Shown here: positions 1 through 6,462 of the stretch, piece by piece
Layout of the letters: each line of letters begins with the position of its first letter
Position numbering within the stretch: position 1 is the first letter of the stretch
Assembly (NCBI GenBank): GCA_037439945.1
Contig: JBBIVA010000152.1
Coordinates: 1 to 6,486 of the forward strand
Direction: 5' to 3'
Source: CALEUX01 sp037439945
Lineage (GTDB): Bacteria; Bacteroidota; Bacteroidia; Bacteroidales; Marinilabiliaceae
DNA length: 6,486 nt
Notes under the pieces: model-generated
What the model was told of the DNA's origin: nothing
Database searches by the model: none
What the model saw: only the letters and a program-made list of their open reading frames with translations
Made by a program: the position numbers and the translations under genes

Positions 1-23
1 TTTCTAATGACGGTCATTAGAAA
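1..23. repeat. Perfect palindrome at window edge, possible operator
   Basis: The arm TTTCTAATGAC (1-11) is exactly reverse-complementary to GTCATTAGAAA (13-23) around a single central G at position 12. The one-base spacer fits a dimeric regulator's DNA site better than a transcript hairpin, although a 9-bp stem with a 5-base loop could form. A-residues continue to position 26, so on the + strand no T-tract follows the stem and this is not a normal intrinsic terminator. It lies about 300 bases upstream of the HTCS start codon, so it could serve either that gene or an unseen gene to the left. The function is not known from the sequence. Confidence 0.5.
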
Positions 24-323
24 AAATGGCTAAAGACAAATTTGGGTTAAATAATAACAAAGTATGTTTTCTTTAAGGAATTACTTTATTTGTCTTGATT
101 GTGTTATTACTTTATTATTAGATTATTCAATTAAATTCAAAAAATTATTACTGGCTTTGTATTTAATGCTTTTAAAAAATCTTTAAATTGTTAAACATTT
201 TTGGTTTACATAATTTAATAGGCCATTTTTATGCAGTATATTAAATTCAAATTTTTCACCTTGGTTATTTTGTATAAATATTGCTGAAAAAGCAGGATTT
301 AGTTTCAGTTTTTTTGTTTTGGT
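24..323. other. AT-rich leader upstream of the HTCS gene, no gene seen
   Basis: This 300-base stretch is strongly AT-rich and contains no convincing coding region, tRNA, or structured RNA. I looked for the Bacteroidota promoter pattern (TTG at -33, TAnnTTTG at -7). Only one-mismatch -7 boxes were found, for example TGGCTTTG at 152-159 and CATTTTTG at 196-203, and none has a TTG at the right distance, so the promoter of the HTCS gene is not located. A T-rich run at 310-320 sits directly before the start codon, and there is no Shine-Dalgarno sequence, as is usual in this phylum. A minus-strand open frame at 183-371 runs into the HTCS gene and is judged spurious. Confidence 0.5.
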
Positions 324-3300
324 ATGTTTATAGAAAGTAAAATATGGGTCGTTTTCAAAAACAGGTACCAAATTTTGTGTACCCTGTTTTTTTTATTTAA
401 TTTCTCATTATTTGCAAGGATTGACTTTTATAATATAAATGATTTATTCAACATATCATTAAGGGAGACTGCTTCTACCATCAAGGATGATTACGGATTT
501 ATATGGGTTTCATCAAAAAAGGGAATACTTCGTTTAACTGATGACGAATACCGGATTTACCAGTTACCATATAATTCAACTGATGTAGTTTTTGTGAAGG
601 TCGTATATAAAAATTCAAACTTATTTGCTTATACTAATAATGGTCAGATATTTAAATACAATATTTTATTTGACAGGTTTGATTTTTTAGTCCATCTTGG
701 AAAAGAGTTGGATATGTCCTTTTTAATCCTTAATAATATTTTGATTGATAACCTAAACAACTTCTGGATTGCCACTAATGTCGGTTTGGTGAAATATGAT
801 TACAAAACTCCTGTTTTACTTACCGACAGGCGTGAGATTTTTTTTATTGAATGGTATAATGAATCCTTATTTTTTCTGGCAACAAAAAACGAATTATTAA
901 TATTTGATATTCGGGATAATAGAGTTTATTCAAAATTGTCAAATTTGCCGGGTAGCCTTTTTGAAGTTTCAAAAATATATTTCGATAGCAAAAGTAATAA
1001 ATGTTGGATTGGTTCAAAATCTGACGGTTTATATGTATATGATATGGTTGCAAAAACTATTTCTGCAATTAAAGGAATTCCCAAGCAGCCAATTTTAGCC
1101 ATGGATATGGTATCAGATATTTCCATGCTGGTAGGTATTGATGGCCAGGGTCTCTGGGAAATTAATAATATAAGTTATGAAATAGTTAATATTTATAAAG
1201 AAAACCCTGACAAACCCAATTCAATTAGGGGAAATGGAGTTTATGATGTGTTTTATGATAAATCAAACCGGGTATGGGTTTGTACATTTAGTGGTGGCGT
1301 TTCTTATTTTAACAAAACTCCATCAATTGTTACCCAATTGGAACATATTACCAATGAGCCGAATTCATTGGTAAACAATGACGTGAACGATGTGCTGGAA
1401 GATTGCAGAGGATTTATATGGTTCGCAACAAATAACGGAATCAGTAGATGGGAAGTAGCCGTTAATAAGTGGGAAACCTTTTACCATAACAAGGAAGAAC
1501 AGGCACAAGTATTCCTTTCTCTTTGTGATGACTCTTCCGGAAATTTATGGGCAGGGACTTATGCATCAGGGGTTTATTTGCTTAATGGTATTACAGGCAG
1601 GTTGATAAAGCATTTTCCTCGGGAGGTTTATGAAAAATCTTTTAAAAATGACTTTGTTTTTGATATAATTGAAGATGCAGAGAAAAATATTTGGATAGTT
1701 GGTGCTTTAGGTGATATAATTTGTTTTGACTATAAAACCAAACAATTTAAAAACTACGGAACCCAATCAGTTTATGTTATTAAGGAGTATACAAATAAGG
1801 AGATGTTGTTAGGATGTTCTCATGGACTAACAAGGCTGAACAAGGAAACAGGTAACATTGACTTATTACTTGGGGGTTATTTAATTCATGATTTATTGGT
1901 TATCGGTAGTAATGTTTGGATGTGTACGGTAGGCGAAGGGTTGGTTCAATATGATATGGTAACAAAAAAAGTTGTTAAGTATGATATGGAGTCGGGACTT
2001 CCTTCAAATTTTGTAAACAGTATATTTAATGATAACGGTTTTTTTTGGTTGGGTACTGAAAATGGCCTTTGCAGGTTTAACCCAAATGATAAAACCATAG
2101 AAACATTTCCGGCAATAATGCCACTCTGGAGGTTATCATTCAACAGGAATGCTCATTTCAAACGAAAAAATGGAGAAATAATTTGGGGGACAAATGGGGG
2201 GGCTATTATGTTCAATCCCTTAAAAATAATTCAGAATCAGCCAAAAGGGGCTATTTATTTTCAGGATATAACAGTTTTGGGCCGTTCTTTGAGAGCTGAT
2301 ATAAAAAATGAATTGAAAACCCCAATAGACAGCCTTGAAAAGTTGAACTTAAAACATAATCAAAACACTTTATCCGTGGAAGTTATTTCTTTGGGAATGA
2401 CTTATGGTGCAAAGTTTTCCTCTTTTTTAGAAAGTGTAGACATTGAATGGTCCAAGCCCGCTAACATTAATATTTTAAATTATACCAATTTGCCAACCGG
2501 TACTTTTAAACTTAAAATTCGGATGTATGATAATTCATTATCATATTTGGTGGATGAAAGGGAAATTATTATAATAAAAGCCCCCCCCTTCTGGAAGTCC
2601 TGGTGGTTCCTTTCGTTGGTTGCCATAATACTTCTTTTATCTTTTATTCTTTCAATGAAGTATTATTTGGGACTTATTAACCAATTACATTCCAAGGAGA
2701 AAATAAGGTTTTTTGCAAATACTGCCCATGATATGAGAACATCTTTAACCCTTATTAGGGGACCATTGGAGGAGATAAGTCATGAGAATCATCTTACTGA
2801 TAATGGAAAGTATTATCTCAAACTGGCAAAAGAGCAGGTTGGTAGGTTGAATAAAGTTGTTAACCAATTAATGGATTTTGAAAAAGCTGATGTTGGAAAG
2901 GAGCAGTTATCATTAACCAATGTAGACTTGGTCAAACTTATTGATGAACAGGTAAAAATATTCCAGTCATTGGCATCTCTCAATAATGTTAATATTAAAT
3001 TTTCAGTTCAGGTTGGTAGCTTTTATTCTTTGGTAGATAAGGCAATGATTGAGAAAGTCATTGGGAATATTATTTCAAATGCAGTTAAATATTCCAAACC
3101 GGAAGGAACTGTTGATGTTGAATTTTCAATTTTAAATAGTAAATGGAGAATAGAAGTTAAGGATCAGGGAATAGGAATAAGTAAAAATGACCAAAGAAAC
3201 CTATTTAAGGAGTTTTACCGTGGAGAGAACGCTGTGAATTCCAAAATTGTAGGTTCCGGAATAGGATTACTGCTGGCCAAAAAGTATATAGCCATGCATA

Positions 3301-4217
3301 AAGGTGAAATATCTTTTTCAAGCAAGTTAAATAATGGAACAACCATTAAAATTTTTGTCCCTGTAAATAATAAACCAGACCATCAGGATGTTAAAAATAT
3401 CATAGAAGAGCCAATTGTTAACAATAATATTGATGCAAATAAGGACAATTTCACTCCGCAAAAAACTTTTTTTATATTAATAGCTGATGATGATGAGAAT
3501 TTAAGGGACTTTCTGGAACATGCGCTTAGTTCAGATTATTTTGTTGCCACGGCACCTAATGGCAATGATGCTTGGGAATTAACTCAGAAAGAGCTCCCAG
3601 ACCTTATAGTCTCTGATATTATGATGCCAAAAATGGATGGTTTTGAACTTTGCAGATTGATAAAAACAACCTATGAAACTTCACATATTCCGGTAATTCT
3701 GCTTACATCATTATCAGAAAAATCTGATCAGTTACATGGTTTGGGGTTAGGTGGGGATGATTATCTTACAAAGCCATTTGATGTTACTTTACTAAAACAA
3801 CGGATTAAATCAATTATTGCTAACAGGGAAGTAGTCCGGAATAAAGCAATGAAACTGATTAAAGGGCCGGTTGATGGTAATATTTTATTAAATAAATTAA
3901 ACGATCAATTTGTAAAAAAAGCAATTGACGTAGTAAAAGAGAATATTTCAAATGCTGATTTCAATAAAGATATGTTTTCGTCTGAATTAAATGTGAGTGG
4001 TTCATTACTATACAAGAAAATCAAGAGCCTGACCGACCAATCACCATCAGATTTTATAAAATCAATAAGATTAACAAATTCACTTGAGCTTTTACAGAGC
4101 AGAAAATATACAATCACAGAGGTTAGCGAATTGTGTGGTTTTACAAGTGTTAGTTATTTCAGTACTGTTTTTAAGAAACATTTTGGCAAATCCCCTTCAG
4201 AAATCATAGAAACTTAA
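324..4217 (+). CDS. Hybrid two-component system sensor kinase/AraC-type regulator (HTCS)
   Basis: This is a one-protein signalling pathway: periplasmic sugar sensor, histidine kinase, receiver and DNA-binding domain. Residues 1-31 form a signal peptide (basic K6, K12, R14, then a hydrophobic stretch at 17-30). Residues about 35-640 carry two-component-regulator propeller repeats marked by recurring Trp (W61, W148, W228, W318, W366, W409, W457, W532, W575, W621). A Y_Y_Y domain follows at about 680-752, with the usual PPFWKSWWF junction and one membrane helix at about 760-780. The kinase has phospho-acceptor H802, N-box N915/N919, G1 box DQGIG (947-951) and G2 box GSGIG (977-981). The receiver (about 1048-1165) has D1055/D1056, phospho-acceptor D1098, T1128 and K1150. 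The AraC helix-turn-helix domain fills about 1195-1295. The length of 1297 residues is normal for the family and all catalytic residues are present. The H-box reads HDMRTSL, with Ser where Pro is usual. ATG at 324 is the first start after an in-frame TAG at 300-302, and the next Met is residue 131. Identification is secure; the ligand (probably a xylan or arabinan oligosaccharide, from the neighbouring GH43 gene) is inference. Confidence 0.96.
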   Translation: MFIESKIWVVFKNRYQILCTLFFLFNFSLFARIDFYNINDLFNISLRETASTIKDDYGFIWVSSKKGILRLTDDEYRIYQLPYNSTDVVFVKVVYKNSNLFAYTNNGQIFKYNILFDRFDFLVHLGKELDMSFLILNNILIDNLNNFWIATNVGLVKYDYKTPVLLTDRREIFFIEWYNESLFFLATKNELLIFDIRDNRVYSKLSNLPGSLFEVSKIYFDSKSNKCWIGSKSDGLYVYDMVAKTISAIKGIPKQPILAMDMVSDISMLVGIDGQGLWEINNISYEIVNIYKENPDKPNSIRGNGVYDVFYDKSNRVWVCTFSGGVSYFNKTPSIVTQLEHITNEPNSLVNNDVNDVLEDCRGFIWFATNNGISRWEVAVNKWETFYHNKEEQAQVFLSLCDDSSGNLWAGTYASGVYLLNGITGRLIKHFPREVYEKSFKNDFVFDIIEDAEKNIWIVGALGDIICFDYKTKQFKNYGTQSVYVIKEYTNKEMLLGCSHGLTRLNKETGNIDLLLGGYLIHDLLVIGSNVWMCTVGEGLVQYDMVTKKVVKYDMESGLPSNFVNSIFNDNGFFWLGTENGLCRFNPNDKTIETFPAIMPLWRLSFNRNAHFKRKNGEIIWGTNGGAIMFNPLKIIQNQPKGAIYFQDITVLGRSLRADIKNELKTPIDSLEKLNLKHNQNTLSVEVISLGMTYGAKFSSFLESVDIEWSKPANINILNYTNLPTGTFKLKIRMYDNSLSYLVDEREIIIIKAPPFWKSWWFLSLVAIILLLSFILSMKYYLGLINQLHSKEKIRFFANTAHDMRTSLTLIRGPLEEISHENHLTDNGKYYLKLAKEQVGRLNKVVNQLMDFEKADVGKEQLSLTNVDLVKLIDEQVKIFQSLASLNNVNIKFSVQVGSFYSLVDKAMIEKVIGNIISNAVKYSKPEGTVDVEFSILNSKWRIEVKDQGIGISKNDQRNLFKEFYRGENAVNSKIVGSGIGLLLAKKYIAMHKGEISFSSKLNNGTTIKIFVPVNNKPDHQDVKNIIEEPIVNNNIDANKDNFTPQKTFFILIADDDENLRDFLEHALSSDYFVATAPNGNDAWELTQKELPDLIVSDIMMPKMDGFELCRLIKTTYETSHIPVILLTSLSEKSDQLHGLGLGGDDYLTKPFDVTLLKQRIKSIIANREVVRNKAMKLIKGPVDGNILLNKLNDQFVKKAIDVVKENISNADFNKDMFSSELNVSGSLLYKKIKSLTDQSPSDFIKSIRLTNSLELLQSRKYTITEVSELCGFTSVSYFSTVFKKHFGKSPSEIIET
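2196..2202 (+). repeat. G7 homopolymer inside the HTCS gene
   Basis: Seven consecutive G residues encode G625-G626 and the first base of A627, near the end of the propeller region. A G5 run lies just upstream at 2185-2189. Such tracts are uncommon in a gene this AT-rich and are possible slippage sites. Confidence 0.7.
2581..2588 (+). repeat. C8 homopolymer at the sensor-membrane junction of the HTCS gene
   Basis: Eight consecutive C residues encode the end of A753 and both prolines P754-P755 of the conserved PPFW junction, just before the membrane helix. The amino acids are expected for the family, but the choice of CCC twice creates an unbroken tract. Losing or gaining one C puts the reading frame into early stops, after about 13 or about 31 codons respectively. 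The gene as given is in frame. Confidence 0.7.
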
Positions 4218-4327
4218 CCAATTTTATATGAGTAAAGAACAGAAGTTAGTGATAGTAAGTTAAGCTTTTATGGGGAGTTTGCCCGTACATGTGCCACCTC
4301 TGTTTAGGAAGCATCCCTTTAATTATT

Positions 4328-4339
4328 TCATTATAATGA
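4328..4339. repeat. 12-bp perfect palindrome
   Basis: TCATTATAATGA is its own reverse complement with no spacer. Its right half with the next base, TAATGAC (4334-4340), also occurs in the palindrome at the window start (5-11), but the half-sites face the opposite way there. In AT-rich DNA this may be chance. No function is assigned. Confidence 0.3.
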
Positions 4340-4384
4340 CCCATTGAATTTACAGCACAAAAACGACGAACGCATTTTTTACGG

Positions 4385-4410
4385 AAAATAAGGTTTTTTA
4401 TCCTTATTTT
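4385..4410 (+). terminator. Possible weak stem-loop terminator after the HTCS gene
   Basis: AAAATAAGG (4385-4393) and CCTTATTTT (4402-4410) form a perfect 9-bp stem around an 8-base loop, TTTTTTAT. The stem has only two G-C pairs and its T-run is part of the stem itself, followed by GAG, so it is a weak intrinsic terminator at best. It lies about 170 bases past the HTCS stop codon and about 220 bases before the GH43 start. It could equally be a regulatory inverted repeat. Confidence 0.25.
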
Positions 4411-4460
4411 GAGATTTAACTTTTCAATAAAGTTCAACATTATAATTCCGGTTTATCTAA

Positions 4461-4483
4461 TATCCAAAATGAAGTATCCAAAA
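4461..4483 (+). promoter_or_regulatory. Tandem direct repeat, candidate HTCS-binding site
   Basis: TATCCAAAA occurs twice (4461-4469 and 4475-4483), with starts 14 bases apart, about 150 bases upstream of the GH43 start codon. AraC-family domains, like the one ending the adjacent HTCS protein, commonly bind direct repeats upstream of the genes they activate, which makes this a reasonable candidate. The 14-base period is shorter than the spacing of classical AraC half-sites, and a 9-base repeat in AT-rich DNA could be coincidence. Confidence 0.25.
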
Positions 4484-4512
4484 CTGTAAAAGTTTTTTTG
4501 TTTCATCCCTTA

Positions 4513-4527
4513 ATTTTATCGTAAAAT
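4513..4527. repeat. Short inverted repeat upstream of the GH43 gene
   Basis: ATTTTA (4513-4518) and TAAAAT (4522-4527) are inverted copies around TCG. It lies about 100 bases before the GH43 start codon. It is short and made only of A-T pairs, so it is recorded as a possible operator without strong support. Confidence 0.2.
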
Positions 4528-4629
4528 ATTAACATCACATTTATTTACCTAAGTTTTATCTTATTAGTGCAATTAGCCCAAATTCCAAACAACTATCAAA
4601 CATTTTTTAACAGTTAAAATATTTCAAAT

Positions 4630-6378
4630 ATGAGGAATGTTAAATTAAGGTCAATGTTAACCAAGACGAAGCCTTTGGCGTTTATTGCTTTAGCAATGAC
4701 ATTATGCCCCCTGGCGATAAATGGTCAATCCAAAAAACCAGCCAAAAACGCGCCGGTTTTTACAAGCGTAACTTATCAGGGCGACGATGATGTTTACAAA
4801 AACCATCCACTTGCAGCCGATGAATTTTACAACCCAATTTTGCAAGGTTGTTACCCCGACCCTAGTATCACCCAAAAAGGCGAAGATTATTTCCTGGTTT
4901 GCTCATCATTCGCTATGTTCCCCGGTGTGCCCATATTTCATTCAAAAGATTTGGTAAACTGGACTCAAATCGGGCATGTGCTCGACCGCCCATCGCAACT
5001 TAAAGTTCACGATACCGGTATCAGTGCAGGTGTTTATGCGCCATCCATTAAGTACAACCAGTATAACGATACCTTTTACATGATTACCACCCAGTTTGCT
5101 GGCGGTTTTGGCAACATTGTGGTTAAAACCAAAGACCCATTTAAAGGATGGAGCGACCCCATTAAACTTGAATTCCAAGGCATCGATCCATCTATTTTCT
5201 TCGATGATGATGGTAAAGCATACGTGATTCATAACGATGCACCCGACCCGGGTAAAGAACTTTACAGCGGACACCGCGTAATTAAGGTCTGGGATTACGA
5301 TTTAGAGAACGACCGTGTAATTCCGGGTACCGATAAAATAATAGTGGATGGTGGTGTTGACCTTTCAAAAAAACCTATCTGGATTGAAGCGCCTCACATC
5401 TATAAGAAAAATGGCAAATACTACTTAATGTGTGCCGAGGGCGGTACTGCCGACTGGCATAGTGAGGTCATTTTTATCAGCGATAAACCAAGGGACCCCT
5501 ACAAACCAGCCCCCAACAACCCTATTTTAACCCAGCGTTACCTTAACCCCAACCGTGCCAACAGAGTTGAGTGGGCAGGGCATGCCGACATTGTTAAAGG
5601 AGCTGATGGAAAGCATTATGGCGTATTTCTGGCCATCCGTCCAAATGAGAAAAACCGCATTAACATTGGCCGTGAAACATTTATTCTGCCCGTTGACTGG
5701 ACAGGAGAGTTTCCTGTATTTGAAAACGGTTTGGTACCTTTTACACCCAAATTAAAATTACCTAAAGGCGTTGAAAACAAAACCGGTAAAGATGGCTTTT
5801 TCCCCAACGGAAACTTTACCTTTACTGAGAACTTTACAGCCGATAAACTTGATTATCGCTGGATTGGATTGAGAGGCCCCCGAGAAGCGTTTATTTTGAA
5901 AACAAAAAAAGGTTTAGCCATCAATCCGTTTAATGTTAACATTAAAGAAGTTAAACCCACTTCTACCTTGTTTTACCGTCAACAGCACAGCAACTTTTCG
6001 TTTACTACAACGCTTGAATACACGCCTTCATCTGAAAAAGATTTGGCCGGTATAGTTTGTTTACAAAGCGAGCGGTTTAATTATGTGTTTGGCATTACAA
6101 AAAAAGAAAAAGACTTCTACTTACTGCTTCAAAGAACTGAAAAGGGAGAATCGACCATTATTGCCAGCACCAAAATTGACGTTAAAAAGCCCGTAAGTTT
6201 GCAGGTTAAAGCCACGGGCGATAATTACGAATTCAATTATTCGGCCAACGGTGTTGATTTTGTTAATTTGGGCGGTACTGTTTCGGGCGATATTTTGTCA
6301 ACACAAATAGCCGGAGGATTTACCGGAGCCTTAATTGGCTTGTACGCCACAACGGTTAATGTTGCCCAGCCCAAATGA
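4630..6378 (+). CDS. Exported GH43 beta-xylosidase / alpha-L-arabinofuranosidase
   Basis: The enzyme should cleave terminal xylose or arabinofuranose units from xylan- or arabinan-derived oligosaccharides by the inverting mechanism of family GH43. Residues 1-33 look like a signal peptide (K5, R7, K12, K14, then hydrophobic 15-30) with a likely type I cleavage after NGQ. C26 does not sit in a lipobox, so a periplasmic or secreted enzyme is expected rather than a lipoprotein. The five-bladed catalytic domain covers about 66-375: general base D77 in YPDPS, pKa-modulating D186 in GIDPS, general acid E253 in WIEAPH. H318 in WAGHAD matches the conserved histidine near the central metal or water, and R348 in GRET matches the substrate-contacting arginine of the xylosidase branch. 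Residues about 388-578 form the C-terminal beta-sandwich (GH43_C2/DUF1349-like) common in beta-xylosidases of this size. All three catalytic acids are present and the gene looks complete. ATG at 4630 gives a good signal peptide; M9 is a possible alternative. Family assignment is secure; xylosidase versus arabinofuranosidase activity, and the subfamily, cannot be settled by eye. Likely activated by the adjacent HTCS. It is clearly richer in G+C than the HTCS gene. Confidence 0.94.
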   Translation: MRNVKLRSMLTKTKPLAFIALAMTLCPLAINGQSKKPAKNAPVFTSVTYQGDDDVYKNHPLAADEFYNPILQGCYPDPSITQKGEDYFLVCSSFAMFPGVPIFHSKDLVNWTQIGHVLDRPSQLKVHDTGISAGVYAPSIKYNQYNDTFYMITTQFAGGFGNIVVKTKDPFKGWSDPIKLEFQGIDPSIFFDDDGKAYVIHNDAPDPGKELYSGHRVIKVWDYDLENDRVIPGTDKIIVDGGVDLSKKPIWIEAPHIYKKNGKYYLMCAEGGTADWHSEVIFISDKPRDPYKPAPNNPILTQRYLNPNRANRVEWAGHADIVKGADGKHYGVFLAIRPNEKNRINIGRETFILPVDWTGEFPVFENGLVPFTPKLKLPKGVENKTGKDGFFPNGNFTFTENFTADKLDYRWIGLRGPREAFILKTKKGLAINPFNVNIKEVKPTSTLFYRQQHSNFSFTTTLEYTPSSEKDLAGIVCLQSERFNYVFGITKKEKDFYLLLQRTEKGESTIIASTKIDVKKPVSLQVKATGDNYEFNYSANGVDFVNLGGTVSGDILSTQIAGGFTGALIGLYATTVNVAQPK

Positions 6379-6454
6379 TAGTTCATTGGGAGTTTTAAAC
6401 CAAGTTAATTATAAGTCAGGGTTTGATTTACTAAATAACGTGAGTTCGATGTAA

Positions 6455-6462
6455 TAATTTTG
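6455..6462 (+). promoter_or_regulatory. Candidate Bacteroidota -7 promoter box
   Basis: TAATTTTG matches the TAnnTTTG -7 consensus of the Bacteroidota primary sigma factor exactly. The nearest upstream TTG (6423-6425) is 29 bases away, longer than the usual 19-21, so the -33 element is missing or poor. The box overlaps an 11-base-period repeat of GTAATAA (6451-6457 and 6462-6468). If real, it drives a gene beyond the right edge. The rest of 6379-6486 shows no gene and no clear terminator for the GH43 gene. Confidence 0.25.

Larger units (their letters stand above)
4218..4629. other. Intergenic region between the HTCS and GH43 genes
   Basis: This 412-base gap separates two genes on the same strand, which makes a common transcript less likely and gives the GH43 gene room for its own regulated promoter. 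It holds a 12-bp palindrome (4328-4339), a 9-bp stem-loop (4385-4410), a 9-bp tandem direct repeat (4461-4483) and a 6-bp inverted repeat (4513-4527), each listed separately. A 64-codon ATG-started frame lies on the minus strand at 4246-4440, without a family I recognise. No strong terminator follows the HTCS stop. The GH43 leader immediately before ATG is A/T-rich without a Shine-Dalgarno sequence. The best -7-like box is TAAGTTTT (4550-4557), one mismatch from TAnnTTTG and lacking a -33 TTG, so the promoter is not firmly located. Confidence 0.5.

Noticed and set aside
130..251. 12-base direct repeat ATTAAATTCAAA at 130-141 and 240-251
   Set aside because: Both copies are nearly pure A/T in an AT-rich leader and are 110 bases apart, with no further structure; chance is the simplest explanation.
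183..371. Minus-strand 62-codon open frame overlapping the HTCS start
   Set aside because: It begins at TTG, overlaps the HTCS signal-peptide coding region, is closed by a stop about eight codons upstream of that TTG, and shows no recognisable domain. AT-rich leader DNA explains it.
4550..4557. TAAGTTTT as the GH43 -7 promoter box
   Set aside because: It has one mismatch in the TTTG part and no TTG at the expected -33 distance, so it is too weak to list as a promoter.
4705..4707. C26 of the GH43 protein as a lipoprotein cysteine
   Set aside because: The preceding residues are MTL; a lipobox needs a small residue just before Cys. A signal peptidase I site after NGQ fits better.
4942..5274. 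Minus-strand 110-codon frame inside the GH43 gene
   Set aside because: It lies wholly antisense to the catalytic domain, which carries clear family motifs, and has no recognisable domain of its own.
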